Assembly (NCBI RefSeq): GCF_913054185.1
Contig: NZ_CAJXIV010000001.1
Coordinates: 1-64,000, forward strand
Length of the DNA stretch: 64,000 nt
Direction: 5' to 3'
Origin: an uncultured Shimia sp.
GTDB lineage: Bacteria > Pseudomonadota > Alphaproteobacteria > Rhodobacterales > Rhodobacteraceae
Part shown: positions 37,413 to 47,619 of the stretch, piece by piece
Position numbering within the stretch: the stretch's first letter is position 1
Layout of the letters: each line of letters begins with the position of its first letter
Notes under the pieces: model-generated
Told to the model about the DNA's origin: nothing
Database searches by the model: none
The model's input: the letters and a program-made list of their open reading frames with translations, nothing else
Program-made: the position numbers and the translations under genes

Positions 37413-38489
37413 TTAAGCGCGGCGACGACGCCCGCCACCCCGACGGCCACGACCGCCTTCACCAGCAGCCTCTGGAAGCCTGTTGAAGTTGATCCAATTT
37501 GCGCCACCATCGTCGTTATTGGTCAGGAAGTTGGCAGCACGTATGGCCTCCATTTCCTTTCCTGCAAGTGCTTTTGTTGAGCCGATGCCAAACATTTTGC
37601 AAAATGCTTCGTCGTCCATTCCTTCAGGCAGAACGATGCCTGCGGCTGCAACTTCAGCTTTCTTCTCGGCGAGCTTCTTTGGGCCTACAGGCAAGGCAAT
37701 TGGGTTCATAATGGCGCTGGTCATACCGGCGCCCATTGCCATTGGCAGGAAGGCATTGTTGATGCCATGCCGGTTGGGAAGCCCAAAAGAGATGTTTGAG
37801 GCGCCGCAGGTGGTGTTTACGCCTAGTTCGTCGCGCAGGCGGCGTACAAGCGTGAAAACTTGCAGGCCAGCGGTTCCCATCGCGCCAATTGGCATCACCA
37901 GAGGGTCAACCACGATGTCATGCGCGGGAATGCCAAAGTCCGCTGCGCGTTCGACGATTTTTTTGGCCACAGCAAAGCGCACGTCCGGGTCCTCGGAAAT
38001 GCCGGTGTCGTCATTGGAAATGGCCACTACCGGCACATTGTATTTTTTGACCAATGGCAAAACAATTTCCAGACGCTCTTCTTCGCCAGTGACGGAGTTC
38101 AAAAGCGGACGACCATTGGCGGCTTCTAGCCCAGCCTCAAGTGCGCCCGGCACAGAGCTGTCGATGCACAGCGGACAGTCGGTGACTTCTTGCACTTTTT
38201 CGACCAACTGGCGCATCAGGTCCGGCTCGACAAAGTTGTTGTCGGCATAGCGCGGATCTTCGGCCATTTTGTTGGAGAATACGGCGCCGGAGTTGATGTC
38301 GAGCACGGTAGCGCCTGCGGCCACCTGCGCCAAGGCATCGGCTTGCACGCGAGAGAAATCGCCGGCTTCCAGTTCCGCGTTCAGGATTTTGCGGCCTGTT
38401 GGGTTGATGCGTTCGCCGATCACACAGAACGGCTCGTTAAAACCCATGATCGCAGTTTTTGAGTTTGATTCTATAACGGTACGGGTCAT
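37413..38489 (-). CDS. Methyltetrahydrofolate:corrinoid-type methyltransferase (pterin-binding) with Arg/Gly-rich C-tail
   Basis: CVIGERINPTGRK, ATVLDINSG, CIDSSVPGALEAGLEAANGRPLLNSVTGE pterin-binding motifs; C-terminus GEGGRGRRGGGRRRRA. Confidence 0.88.
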   Translation of the reverse strand: MTRTVIESNSKTAIMGFNEPFCVIGERINPTGRKILNAELEAGDFSRVQADALAQVAAGATVLDINSGAVFSNKMAEDPRYADNNFVEPDLMRQLVEKVQEVTDCPLCIDSSVPGALEAGLEAANGRPLLNSVTGEEERLEIVLPLVKKYNVPVVAISNDDTGISEDPDVRFAVAKKIVERAADFGIPAHDIVVDPLVMPIGAMGTAGLQVFTLVRRLRDELGVNTTCGASNISFGLPNRHGINNAFLPMAMGAGMTSAIMNPIALPVGPKKLAEKKAEVAAAGIVLPEGMDDEAFCKMFGIGSTKALAGKEMEAIRAANFLTNNDDGGANWINFNRLPEAAGEGGRGRRGGGRRRRA

Positions 38490-38500
38490 AATTAATCCTG

Positions 38501-39424
38501 TCAGACTTTGGCTGGTTGCGCGGAGGCGCCACCATTATTGATGGCCCAGTTGGCATTGGTTTTGATCCCGCCAAGTGGGAAGAAATGCACCGAGTCGATG
38601 TTGAACTCGGGGTTGGCTGCCTTGTGGTTGGCCAGCTGGGTAAGAACCTCAGTTGGCTCATAAGGCAGCAGCAATTTGGAGACATCCATCGCGCGTTTTT
38701 GAAGTACCTTAAGGGACGGTCCAACACCACAGGCGATGGCAAACTTGATGAGGGTCTGCAGCTTGGCTGGCCCGGCGATCCCGATGTGGATTGGAATGTC
38801 GATACCGGCCGATTTTACGTCATTTGCCCAGTCGATGATGGGGGCGGCTTCAAACGCAAACTGCGTCGCGATCGCCATCTTGGCGTCACTGCGCTGAGAG
38901 AAGTCCTGCTTCCAATGCAGTGCGGCATCGACATTGGCACTACCGCCGGTTGGATCGATGTCTTTGTTGCCTTCTGGGTGGCCAGCAACGTGCAGATGCT
39001 CAAAGCCAGCTTTATCAAACAGACCGGTTTCCAGCAGTTGCATGGAGTCTTCGAAGTCACCATGGGGCACAGACACACCACCTGCCAACATGAGGCCTTG
39101 TTTCACGTCCGCTTCGCCCTGATACATGGCAATCCAATTTTCCAAGGTGGCTTTGTCTTTGATGATGCGCGCGGGGAAATGCGGCATGATCTCGTAGCCT
39201 TGGGCCGCAATGCGGCGCGCAGTGTCGATCATCTCCTCAATTGGGGTGCCGTCGATATGTGCGATGTAAACGCGGGTACCTGCGGGCAATAGCGTGCGGA
39301 AGTCATCTACTTTTGCCGCCGTGCGGGGCATCACTTCGATGGAGTAGCCTTGCAAAAAAGCTTCCATCTCAGGAGACGTTGTTTTGACCTCTTCGGTCTT
39401 GCGCTTAAAGTTCAACAAAGCCAT
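38501..39424 (-). CDS. Methylenetetrahydrofolate reductase family protein
   Basis: EVMPRTAAKVDDFRTLLPAGTRVYIAHIDGTPIEEM...; TIM-barrel MTHFR-like; adjacent to the methyl-H4F methyltransferase. Confidence 0.82.
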   Translation of the reverse strand: MALLNFKRKTEEVKTTSPEMEAFLQGYSIEVMPRTAAKVDDFRTLLPAGTRVYIAHIDGTPIEEMIDTARRIAAQGYEIMPHFPARIIKDKATLENWIAMYQGEADVKQGLMLAGGVSVPHGDFEDSMQLLETGLFDKAGFEHLHVAGHPEGNKDIDPTGGSANVDAALHWKQDFSQRSDAKMAIATQFAFEAAPIIDWANDVKSAGIDIPIHIGIAGPAKLQTLIKFAIACGVGPSLKVLQKRAMDVSKLLLPYEPTEVLTQLANHKAANPEFNIDSVHFFPLGGIKTNANWAINNGGASAQPAKV

Positions 39425-39450
39425 TGCGGCCTCCCAAAAAGAGGGGCGTG

Positions 39451-39747
39451 TCACGCCCAGCCTTCATTGTTGATCATTTCCTTGATGCGGTCCTGATCAA
39501 ACTCTGCCTCCAGCCGGGCCACCTCATTTTCGAGGACGGCCTGCGGCTCTCCCTCCACCGGATAAGGAACCCCTTTGCGCCATTCCGCCAGATAGGCGTC
39601 GGTGTCAGACGCGCCAATCTTCATTGCCGCACGGTCAATAGCCTGCTCAAAGCGTTCAGCCAAAGGTCTTTTTGCGCCACGGCGCCCTTTGCCCACAATC
39701 ACTTGAGCAGGAATATCGCGCCAGTAGACAATTGTGACATCAGGCAT
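39451..39747 (-). CDS. 'Virulence factor' domain protein (small, 98 aa)
   Basis: MPDVTIVYWRDIPAQVIVGKGRRGAKRPLAERFEQAIDRAAMKIG; co-directional with the MTHFR-like gene. Confidence 0.75.
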   Translation of the reverse strand: MPDVTIVYWRDIPAQVIVGKGRRGAKRPLAERFEQAIDRAAMKIGASDTDAYLAEWRKGVPYPVEGEPQAVLENEVARLEAEFDQDRIKEMINNEGWA

Positions 39748-40029
39748 GGGGTGATTCCTCCGGTATCGGTCCCTCATTCCTAGGGCAGGCGCTGCGACCG
39801 ATTTGGCTCAATTTCGACAATAGGACGGCGTAACGCGACCTTGGGGTTTGTTGTGGACGCTTTGTAGCGAGAGGCAGCCCTGCTTGGCTATGGGGGAGGC
39901 TGTGAAATCTTTGCATGAAGAAGATGAGCAGCAGCGGCTGGGACTTGTGTGTGATTGGCTGCGAAACGGGATTGCACGGGGCAGGGCGACAGACTACGTT
40001 GAAGGTAACACGAAATGGAGGGCGTAACG

Positions 40030-41142
40030 ATGGCGCCCAAGCGTCCCAAAGGTGCGGGCGCATTCCCTAAACCGGTTGAGAGCCCCGCGCCGAAACCGCC
40101 TGATCCCAGCTCGCTTTACGCGGCGCTGGATCTGGGCACGAACAGTTGCCGCATGTTGATTGCCCAACCCAAGGGCAGTCAAATTCATGTGGTGGACAGC
40201 TTTAGTAAGTCTGTCCAGTTGGGCTCGGGTCTGGAAAGCACTGGGCGGCTTTCGCGCGGGTCTATGCGGCGCACCATCCAAGCCATGCGCATCTGTCAGC
40301 AGAAACTGAAGCGCCACAAAGTCAAAAGCATGCGACTTGTCGCGACAGAGGCCTGTCGTCGGGCAAAAAATGCCCGCGAGTTTGTGCGTCAGGTGAAACG
40401 GGAAACTGGCCTGCAGCTGGAAATTATCCAGCCCGAGGAAGAAGCGCGTTTGGCGGTTATCTCCTGCGCGCCCTTGGTGAGCACTAAGACAGAACAGTTG
40501 CTTGTGGTGGACATTGGCGGCGGCTCAACCGAGTTGGTGTGGATGGATTTGACATCGGTGCCTCCAATAGAGCGGGCGCGGGCCATTATGCGTCTGCGCA
40601 GTGGGTTTCACTCCGTGGACAGCCCGTTCCCGGCAGCCAAAGTGGTTGACTGGATTTCGGTACCATTGGGAGTGGCCACGCTGCGCGATCAGTTTCGCGA
40701 CGTGGAAGACGACTCCGCGCGGTTTGCATTGATGAGCTGGTTCTTTGAGGAAAACCTTAGTGAATTTGCCCCTTACAAAGATGCGCCGCCCAGCGAAGGA
40801 TTTCAGATCATTGGCACCAGCGGCACGGTGACCACAGTGGCTGCCAGTCATTTGGGTCTACGGCGTTACGATCGCACCAAAGTTGACGGGTTGCGTATGA
40901 CCAGCGAGCAAATCGATAAAGTCATTCGCGGCTATCTTGATCTTGGCCCCAAGGGACGACGTGCAGATCCACGCATAGGTCAAGATCGGCAGGCGTTGAT
41001 CATGAGCGGGTCTGCGATTTTGCAGGCATTGCTGCGATGTTGGCCAACGGATAGGCTCTCAGTTGCAGACCGTGGCCTGCGCGAAGGGTTGCTATATGCC
41101 CAGATGAGTGCGGATGGAGTGCTTGAAGACGGACCGTTTTAA
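40030..41142 (+). CDS. Ppx/GppA family phosphatase
   Basis: YAALDLGTNSCRMLIAQ, LRLVATEACRRAKN, LVVDIGGGSTELVW. Confidence 0.92.
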   Translation: MAPKRPKGAGAFPKPVESPAPKPPDPSSLYAALDLGTNSCRMLIAQPKGSQIHVVDSFSKSVQLGSGLESTGRLSRGSMRRTIQAMRICQQKLKRHKVKSMRLVATEACRRAKNAREFVRQVKRETGLQLEIIQPEEEARLAVISCAPLVSTKTEQLLVVDIGGGSTELVWMDLTSVPPIERARAIMRLRSGFHSVDSPFPAAKVVDWISVPLGVATLRDQFRDVEDDSARFALMSWFFEENLSEFAPYKDAPPSEGFQIIGTSGTVTTVAASHLGLRRYDRTKVDGLRMTSEQIDKVIRGYLDLGPKGRRADPRIGQDRQALIMSGSAILQALLRCWPTDRLSVADRGLREGLLYAQMSADGVLEDGPF

Positions 41143-41211
41143 GGCGGTTTCGCTTGTGACTCTTGCAGAAATGACTAGAAGGCTTTGTTTCAAAGCAACG
41201 TGGTGACGGAA

Positions 41212-41928
41212 ATGGCCAAGAAACCTACCGGTAAAAATACTTCGGGACGTGGACAGCGGGATTTGACCATCAAGGTTAAGTCGGCGCGTGGTCGTACACT
41301 GTCCAGCACCCGTTGGCTGCAACGTCAACTGAATGATCCTTATGTGGCGCGGGCCAAAGCCGAAGGCTATCGTGGCCGTGCGGCGTATAAGATCATGGAA
41401 GTGGACGACAAATTCCGTTTCCTGGTTCCAGGCGCTCGGGTTGTCGACTTGGGTTGTGCACCGGGCGGTTGGCTTCAAGTGGCCGTTCCCCGTATCAATG
41501 CGCTTGGTGAAAAATCCGGTAAGAAAGTCGGCACCCTTTTGGGCATCGATTTGCAGGAGGTTGAGTCCGTTGCAGGGGCCGAAATCCATGTGCTTGATTT
41601 TATGGATGAAGGTGCGGACGATCAGGTCAAGGAATGGCTGGGCGGCAAAGCAGATGTGGTAATGAGTGACATGGCTGCGTCAAGTTCGGGCCACAAACAG
41701 ACAGACCACCTCAAGATTATGGCGCTGTGTGAAACGGCCGCCTATTTTGCATTCGATGTGCTGGATGAAGGCGGTACTTTTGTGGCCAAAGTGCTGGCCG
41801 GTGGCGCGGAAGGGGAGCTTCAAAAACTGTTGAAGCAAAAGTTCACCAAAGTTGCCAACGTTAAGCCGCCGAGCAGCCGATCTGACAGCTCGGAGAAGTT
41901 TGTGGTCGCCACGGGTTTTCGCGGCTAA
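41212..41928 (+). CDS. rlmE: 23S rRNA (uridine-2'-O)-methyltransferase RlmE (FtsJ)
   Basis: RSRAAYK-like [50 protein letters not shown]. Confidence 0.93.
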   Translation: MAKKPTGKNTSGRGQRDLTIKVKSARGRTLSSTRWLQRQLNDPYVARAKAEGYRGRAAYKIMEVDDKFRFLVPGARVVDLGCAPGGWLQVAVPRINALGEKSGKKVGTLLGIDLQEVESVAGAEIHVLDFMDEGADDQVKEWLGGKADVVMSDMAASSSGHKQTDHLKIMALCETAAYFAFDVLDEGGTFVAKVLAGGAEGELQKLLKQKFTKVANVKPPSSRSDSSEKFVVATGFRG

Positions 41929-41931
41929 CGG

Positions 41932-42162
41932 TCAGCTGGCACGACGCAGAGAATTGGAGGCTGACTTCAGCATTCGATTGGCGTTGAATTCAAACTCAAC
42001 TTCCAACGTCTCTGGCTGTTTGGCATGAATTGGACGCTTTGGCTCAACGCGCACCACTTCAGCAGGCGGATTTATGGCTGAAAGATTCTTTTGGCGGATC
42101 AGCTCAAACAAACGGGCGTGACGGGTTGGCTGTGCAGCCACACCTTGAGGCGCGTGATGCAT
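41932..42162 (-). CDS. Hypothetical protein (about 76 aa)
   Basis: Small ORF convergent with rlmE; start MHHAPQG; no family recognised. Confidence 0.5.
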   Translation of the reverse strand: MHHAPQGVAAQPTRHARLFELIRQKNLSAINPPAEVVRVEPKRPIHAKQPETLEVEFEFNANRMLKSASNSLRRAS

Positions 42163-42282
42163 CGGAAGTCTCCTTAGGCAGCTATGTGTGGCCGGAAAGA
42201 TGCAGAAGGCCACTCATAAGTTATGTCTGCCACCTGTGGTCAAAGTGGCGCGCAAATGTGGAGATTTTGGGGAATTGCGACT

Positions 42283-43188
42283 TCAGTTGCCGCGTGCACG
42301 ATCCTCAGGGGTGTCATTGCCCGCGTCGCGCCAGCGGTTGTGAGTCCACATCCATTGACCAGGGTTGCGGCGCACCTGTGCTTCGAGGCTGTTGTTTAGA
42401 AGTTGGGTCATTTCCTGCGCATTTGTGTGCGGAATGGGCGCTTCGGTTTCGATAATGAAGCCGCCGTCGGTCTGACGGATAGCGTAGCAGGGTACGAGAT
42501 CAACTTTGTACTTGAGTGCAAGTTCTGCTGCGGATTCTGCAGTGCGGGCAGGTTTGCCCATAAAATCGTAAACTGGCGCGTCATTGATCCGTTGATCGTG
42601 CACAATGCCGACAAATCCGCCGCCACGAAGGTGCTTGAGCATGTTGGCCATGCCGCGGCGACCGCGTTCAAACATGGGTTCTCCAAATGCTTCCATCGCG
42701 GCCACGTAATGCTCATTAAAAAACGGATTTGACATACGCTTATACAGGACACCAATCGGGATGCCGCCGGCCAAAAATGAGATGCGCACAGCGAGGTAGT
42801 TGCCAAAGTGGCCTGTCACCAACATCGCGCCCTTGCCGTCTTTATGGGCTTGCTCCAACACAGCCTTGCCTGGTCCCACAATGGGTGCGCCACTCGCACG
42901 AGCTTGGAATTCGTCACCTGAGTAGGTTTCCATCAGCATTCTGCCCATGGATTGTGCCACGTCATGCACAATTTTTTCGCGTTCTGGATTTGATAGCTCG
43001 GGCATAGCCAAATCAAGGTTGTCCCGAATACGACGCCGGTTTCCAGAAAGGGGGACAAGAACATGATCGGCAAGCCAAGCGACGGTGTTCATGCGCGCAT
43101 CATAAGGTAGTTTACGCATCAAAGACAGGAAACCGCGAATGAGGACGTCACTGACTTTATATCCAAAATTCTTCTCGGAAGTGCCCAT
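42283..43188 (-). CDS. Lysophospholipid / lauroyl acyltransferase (LpxL/HtrB family)
   Basis: AMLVTGHFGNYLAVRISFLAGGIPIGVLYKRMSNPFFNEHY; PGQWMWTHNRWR C-terminal motif. Confidence 0.88.
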   Translation of the reverse strand: MGTSEKNFGYKVSDVLIRGFLSLMRKLPYDARMNTVAWLADHVLVPLSGNRRRIRDNLDLAMPELSNPEREKIVHDVAQSMGRMLMETYSGDEFQARASGAPIVGPGKAVLEQAHKDGKGAMLVTGHFGNYLAVRISFLAGGIPIGVLYKRMSNPFFNEHYVAAMEAFGEPMFERGRRGMANMLKHLRGGGFVGIVHDQRINDAPVYDFMGKPARTAESAAELALKYKVDLVPCYAIRQTDGGFIIETEAPIPHTNAQEMTQLLNNSLEAQVRRNPGQWMWTHNRWRDAGNDTPEDRARGN

Positions 43189-43401
43189 GTACGAATGTCC
43201 CGCATAATCCACGTCGGTTGCTGGCACGATACTTAGGTTTGGTTTGAGTTGGACGCAAGCTGGATGCCGTAAATAGCGATTGCGTCACCGAAAGGTGCGT
43301 CGTAACACCTTGTAAAACTATGTCGGCCCTAAAAGCGGGGCTTTCCGGTAAAACTCAGCGTAATCGGTGCACTAGGCAGTGCGTGAGAAGGAGGAAATGT
43401 C

Positions 43402-44106
43402 ATGATCCTTGGACATATAGGAGTTCGTAAAGGCTCCAAAGGCGTGCCTGGTAAGAATTTCCGGATGATTCAAGGTAAACCATTGGTCGATTGGTCTTTG
43501 GACATGCTGTTTGCGCATCCGCAAGTTGATGCTGTTGTGGTGTCCACTGATGACGAGGAAATCTATGCGCATGCTGTGGCGAAAGGCGCTTTGGATATCG
43601 GTCTACGCCCCGCAGCCCTAGCAACTGACACGGCGCCCAAATGGGGCGTTTGGCAACATGCACTTGAGGCCAGCGAGCAGGTTTTGGGGCAAAAAGTGTC
43701 AGCGTTCTTGGATCTGGATTGCACCAACCCGCTGCGGGTGCCGGAGGATATCACTGGCGCACTGTCCCTGTTTGAAGCGGATAAACCGGATATGGTGATG
43801 AGCGTCTGTGAGGCGCGCAAAAACCCCTATTTCAACTTGGTTGAGCCAGACGAGACAGGTGCGTTGCAAGTCTCAAAGATCCTGCCGGGTGGGGTTTGGG
43901 CGCGTCAGTCAGCACCCAAAGTTTATGAACACGTCGGCTGTGTTTACGTGGTTGCGCCAGACTATCTTAATAGTGCCAAAACCATCTACGAAGGCCGTGT
44001 GCTGCCTTTTGAAATCCCGTCTATCCGCGGGTTTGACATTGATGAGCCGCATGACTTTGGGTTGGTGCAATACCTGCTTGGCGAATTGAACGCAGGACGC
44101 CTTTAA
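43402..44106 (+). CDS. Acylneuraminate cytidylyltransferase family protein (NeuA-like)
   Basis: IGVRKGSKGVPGKNFRMIQGKPLVDWSLD; STDDEEI; SIRGFDIDEPHDF. Confidence 0.9.
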   Translation: MILGHIGVRKGSKGVPGKNFRMIQGKPLVDWSLDMLFAHPQVDAVVVSTDDEEIYAHAVAKGALDIGLRPAALATDTAPKWGVWQHALEASEQVLGQKVSAFLDLDCTNPLRVPEDITGALSLFEADKPDMVMSVCEARKNPYFNLVEPDETGALQVSKILPGGVWARQSAPKVYEHVGCVYVVAPDYLNSAKTIYEGRVLPFEIPSIRGFDIDEPHDFGLVQYLLGELNAGRL

Positions 44107-45431
44107 GCGCAGTTTTTTGCCGCTGCTAGGGCTATAGGCAGTGCGTGCATCAGTTTTTGTGTGCCGCCGGCATGGTTCTCAAAAAAGGTGTCAATCGCGG
44201 CTTCTGATGGTGTAAATTCGCCGGAAAGGGCCAGTGCGAGTGCGGTTGCATCTGCCTTGGCACAGGCAACGCCCGCCGCTGCGGCCTCAGTAAATGGGTA
44301 TTCAATTGTCCAGATTTCCGGCCCAGTGATGACAGGTTTTTTTAGTGCCAGAGGCTCAATGATGTTGTGCGCTCCAGCGGGTACAAAACCGCCGCCAACC
44401 ACAGATTTGTCTGCCATGGAGAGGTAGAAATACATTTCTCCCAAGCTGTCTCCCAAGAAGACGTCAGGTGACTCATCCGGTTTTGCAACGGCGCCAATCG
44501 TGCCTGAAGTGATCGTGTTTGGTAGAGCCGTGGAGCGGCGCAGAACGCTGAATCCTTCGCCCACCAACCGGTCATAAATCTCGTCAAAGCGCTCTGGACG
44601 GCGTGGGACATAGACAAACAGGGGCTTTGGGCTGGCTGCCGCCAACATCAGCTTCATGGTTTCGATGTAAAGCGCGTCTTCGCCTTCGACAGTGGATCCA
44701 AGTGTAATCACAGGTCTTTTATCAGCACCAAGCCAGCTGCGTGCGACTGGTCCCGCAGCAATTAGAGCTGGCGGTATTGGTTGATCAAAGCGCAGCTCAC
44801 CAGTGACGTGGATGTTTGGCACATTAACAGCCGCAAATCTTTCTGCCTGTAGATCGGACTTCACAAAAGCCCCGGCAAACTGCGCCATGACGGCAGGGCG
44901 GAGACCAAAGGTTTTTTGATCTTTGACAATTGATTTGGAAGGGTATTGTGCGTTGCACATAAAGAGCGGAATATTGGCGCGTTTGCTGGCCATGACCATT
45001 CGCGGCCAAACTTCGATTTCCATGACCAAGCCAAATTTGGGTGCAAAGGCCTTAAAGAAGCCCTTGAAGGCCCAGGATGTTTCGAACGGAACCCAGACAG
45101 TTTGCAACTGACCAGCAGTGATCGCGGTTGCAAAAACGGTTTCCGTTTCACGTCGACCAGCCGGGGTGAATTGTGTCACAACCACTTTCTCGCCCTGATC
45201 GAGAAAGGCTTGAATCATTGGCACAGCGCTACGCAATTCGCCAAGGGACACAGCATGCACCCAAACAGCACCGCGCATAGAAGTGCCATGGATGCCAAAT
45301 CGCTCTTTTACATGCATCCCATAGAGTGCGTCTTTGCGCGCCCGGCGCCTCAGATACACGATCACGAGGGGCAATAAAGCGTGCCATATCAAGGACCACA
45401 TCCCAAGAAAGGCGCGTAATTTCAGGGGCAT
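44103..45431 (-). CDS. waaA: 3-deoxy-D-manno-octulosonic acid (Kdo) transferase
   Basis: VWVHAVSLGEL, LVMEIEVWPRM, VTGELRFDQP, GGGFVPAGAHNIIEPLALKKPVITGP. Confidence 0.92.
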   Translation of the reverse strand: MPLKLRAFLGMWSLIWHALLPLVIVYLRRRARKDALYGMHVKERFGIHGTSMRGAVWVHAVSLGELRSAVPMIQAFLDQGEKVVVTQFTPAGRRETETVFATAITAGQLQTVWVPFETSWAFKGFFKAFAPKFGLVMEIEVWPRMVMASKRANIPLFMCNAQYPSKSIVKDQKTFGLRPAVMAQFAGAFVKSDLQAERFAAVNVPNIHVTGELRFDQPIPPALIAAGPVARSWLGADKRPVITLGSTVEGEDALYIETMKLMLAAASPKPLFVYVPRRPERFDEIYDRLVGEGFSVLRRSTALPNTITSGTIGAVAKPDESPDVFLGDSLGEMYFYLSMADKSVVGGGFVPAGAHNIIEPLALKKPVITGPEIWTIEYPFTEAAAAGVACAKADATALALALSGEFTPSEAAIDTFFENHAGGTQKLMHALPIALAAAKNCA

Positions 45432-45488
45432 GAAGTGTAATCCTAAGGTGGGACTGGTGCGGCGATTGTTGTCACCAGATGTAGTTGT

Positions 45489-46811
45489 CTATCCGATGTC
45501 GTGAAAGGCTTTCTGCAAACCTTGTGACCAGAAGTCATCGTCTTGTAAAATTTCGACAAACCGTTCTGCCGCGCGGCCTTCGCCAAATCCCGTATGCGGC
45601 GCGTGGCGATGACCCCAGTTGTCTGTGAGGAAAGCATCAATTGTTTTGCGGTTGTTTGCAGCGCAACTAAAAACTGAGCCAGATTGAGCGCGGTTGGTTT
45701 GACGGGTGCCAATATCCAGCGACGGCAATCCCAAAAAAGGCGCTTCGCGTACGCCAGCGGAAGAGTTGCCGATCATGCAGGACGCATTTTTCATCAACTC
45801 AGAGAAATGGTTGAAGCGCATTGAGGGGAATTGCCGGAATCTGTCGACCGGAAGCTTGTCGAGCACTGCAAAAATGTCCTCAGAACCGGGATCATTGTTG
45901 GGTGCGATCACCACAAAATTTCGGCTTGAAGATTCCAAGGCGTCAAACAGGGCCTGTGCCTGTGCGCCCATGCTGGCCTGTTCTGAGGTCACCGGGTGGA
46001 ACGTTACGAGCCCAAAATCATCAAATGTGATGTCGTAGTGTGCCTTAACCTCGTCCAAAGTGACGCCGGACGATCCGGCGTGGAAATCCAGTTCGGGTGA
46101 ACCGATCACGTGAATTGCGGTCTCAGGTTCTCCCATCGCCATTGCGCGGCGTTTGGCATCTTCAGAGCTGACAAAATGGTGGCTCGCCAGTTTGGTGTTA
46201 CAGTGACGATAAATTTCATCAATGGTGCCAGAGACTTCGCCACCTTCGATATGAGCGCAAGGGATGTAGTTGGTTGCTGCCACAAGCGCGCCCGCCAGAG
46301 CTTCAATGCGGTCGCCATGCACAACCACCAGATCAGGGCGGGTTTCGGTGACGTAATCCGAGAAGCCAATTACCGTCTTGGCTAGAATGATATCCTGCGG
46401 GTCTCCGGGGCGCTGATTGAGAAACTCGTGTGTTACAACACCTGGCATGCGGTGCACTTCAATTTTGGTGCGCCCGTAGCGCTCCAACATATGCATTCCA
46501 GTGATGAAAAACGTGACTTCAAAGCCTGCGTCACGTGCCGAAATCGCAAGCGGTTCCAGTTTGCCAAAATCAGCGCGCGTGCCCGTGAGAAACAGCAAGC
46601 TTTTCTTTTTGTCAGAAGATGTGACCACCGGTGACTCCCAGAACTGTTTGTGAGGAAGGGCAGGCCCGCTCACATCGCCTTTTGATACATTTTCCAAGAA
46701 TTTAGACGTGCAGGGAAGGGAAGACAATAGAGGGAAATGGGCGGCCAAATGCTGGACTTGTGGACCTTCAATGGCTAGGTGTTGCGTCATCGCAAGGCCA
46801 TACCTTTGCAC
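45489..46811 (-). CDS. UDP-N-acetylglucosamine 2-epimerase, hydrolysing (NeuC-like)
   Basis: LFLTGTRADFGKLEPLA, VVVHGDRIEALAGALVA, CAHIEGGEVSGTIDE; true start may be about 65 codons downstream (before SDKKKSLLFL). Confidence 0.88.
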   Translation of the reverse strand: MQRYGLAMTQHLAIEGPQVQHLAAHFPLLSSLPCTSKFLENVSKGDVSGPALPHKQFWESPVVTSSDKKKSLLFLTGTRADFGKLEPLAISARDAGFEVTFFITGMHMLERYGRTKIEVHRMPGVVTHEFLNQRPGDPQDIILAKTVIGFSDYVTETRPDLVVVHGDRIEALAGALVAATNYIPCAHIEGGEVSGTIDEIYRHCNTKLASHHFVSSEDAKRRAMAMGEPETAIHVIGSPELDFHAGSSGVTLDEVKAHYDITFDDFGLVTFHPVTSEQASMGAQAQALFDALESSSRNFVVIAPNNDPGSEDIFAVLDKLPVDRFRQFPSMRFNHFSELMKNASCMIGNSSAGVREAPFLGLPSLDIGTRQTNRAQSGSVFSCAANNRKTIDAFLTDNWGHRHAPHTGFGEGRAAERFVEILQDDDFWSQGLQKAFHDIG

Positions 46812-46838
46812 GTTAACATCTCTTAAAAGGGGCGATGA

Positions 46839-47612
46839 ATGGATCGTGTCATTCTAACGATGAAGTGGGGCACTTTGTATTCTGCGGAGTACGTGAACGT
46901 GCTATTCAACGCAGCCAAAGCCAACATGGACGGTGACTTCACGTTTGTTTGCTTGACGGATGACGCCGAAGGTATTGATCCAGGCGTTGTGACACACCCA
47001 ATTCCTGACATTGGTCTCCCGCAGAGCGCCTGGAAGGCCGGTGCTTGGCCCAAACTGACCGTGTTTTCCGGCGATCTATATGGCCTGAAAGGCCGAGCGT
47101 TGTTCATTGATTTGGACACTGTGATTTCTGGCGATCTCAGCGAAATGTTCGATTTCCCCGGAGCGTTTGTTTGCTTGGACTCCTGTCCCTGGCGCTACAA
47201 ATCCGGTCCTGCACGCACCGGCACGGGCATTTTTGCCTTTGAAATCGGGCGCATTGGCGCAATCGTTGATCATTTTGTGGCTGATATGGATCAGCTTCTA
47301 ACGGCATATGGCAATGAGCAGGATTTCCTGCACGGTGAATTTTCAAAGCTCGGATTTGGAGAGATTCAGTATTGGCCAGACGAGTGGTTGCAGAGCTTCA
47401 AATACCATTTGCGTCAGCCGATTATTCTGGACCGGATTTTGCATCCTAAAGTGCCTACCGCCAAAATCCTATGTTTTCACGGCCGGCCACGGCCAATTGA
47501 TCTGATTGATCCACCTGCCGGTAACTGGGATAAATTCCCACACTACGGTCGCGGAAAAGTGCCTTGGATGGTCGACTATTGGACCCGTTTTGGCGGAACT
47601 CTCAAGGACTAA
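46839..47612 (+). CDS. Glycosyltransferase-like protein
   Basis: DxD-like ALFIDLDTVISGDLSEMF; FTFVCLTDD; located in NulO/LPS region. Confidence 0.7.
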   Translation: MDRVILTMKWGTLYSAEYVNVLFNAAKANMDGDFTFVCLTDDAEGIDPGVVTHPIPDIGLPQSAWKAGAWPKLTVFSGDLYGLKGRALFIDLDTVISGDLSEMFDFPGAFVCLDSCPWRYKSGPARTGTGIFAFEIGRIGAIVDHFVADMDQLLTAYGNEQDFLHGEFSKLGFGEIQYWPDEWLQSFKYHLRQPIILDRILHPKVPTAKILCFHGRPRPIDLIDPPAGNWDKFPHYGRGKVPWMVDYWTRFGGTLKD

Positions 47613-47619
47613 CGACCAC

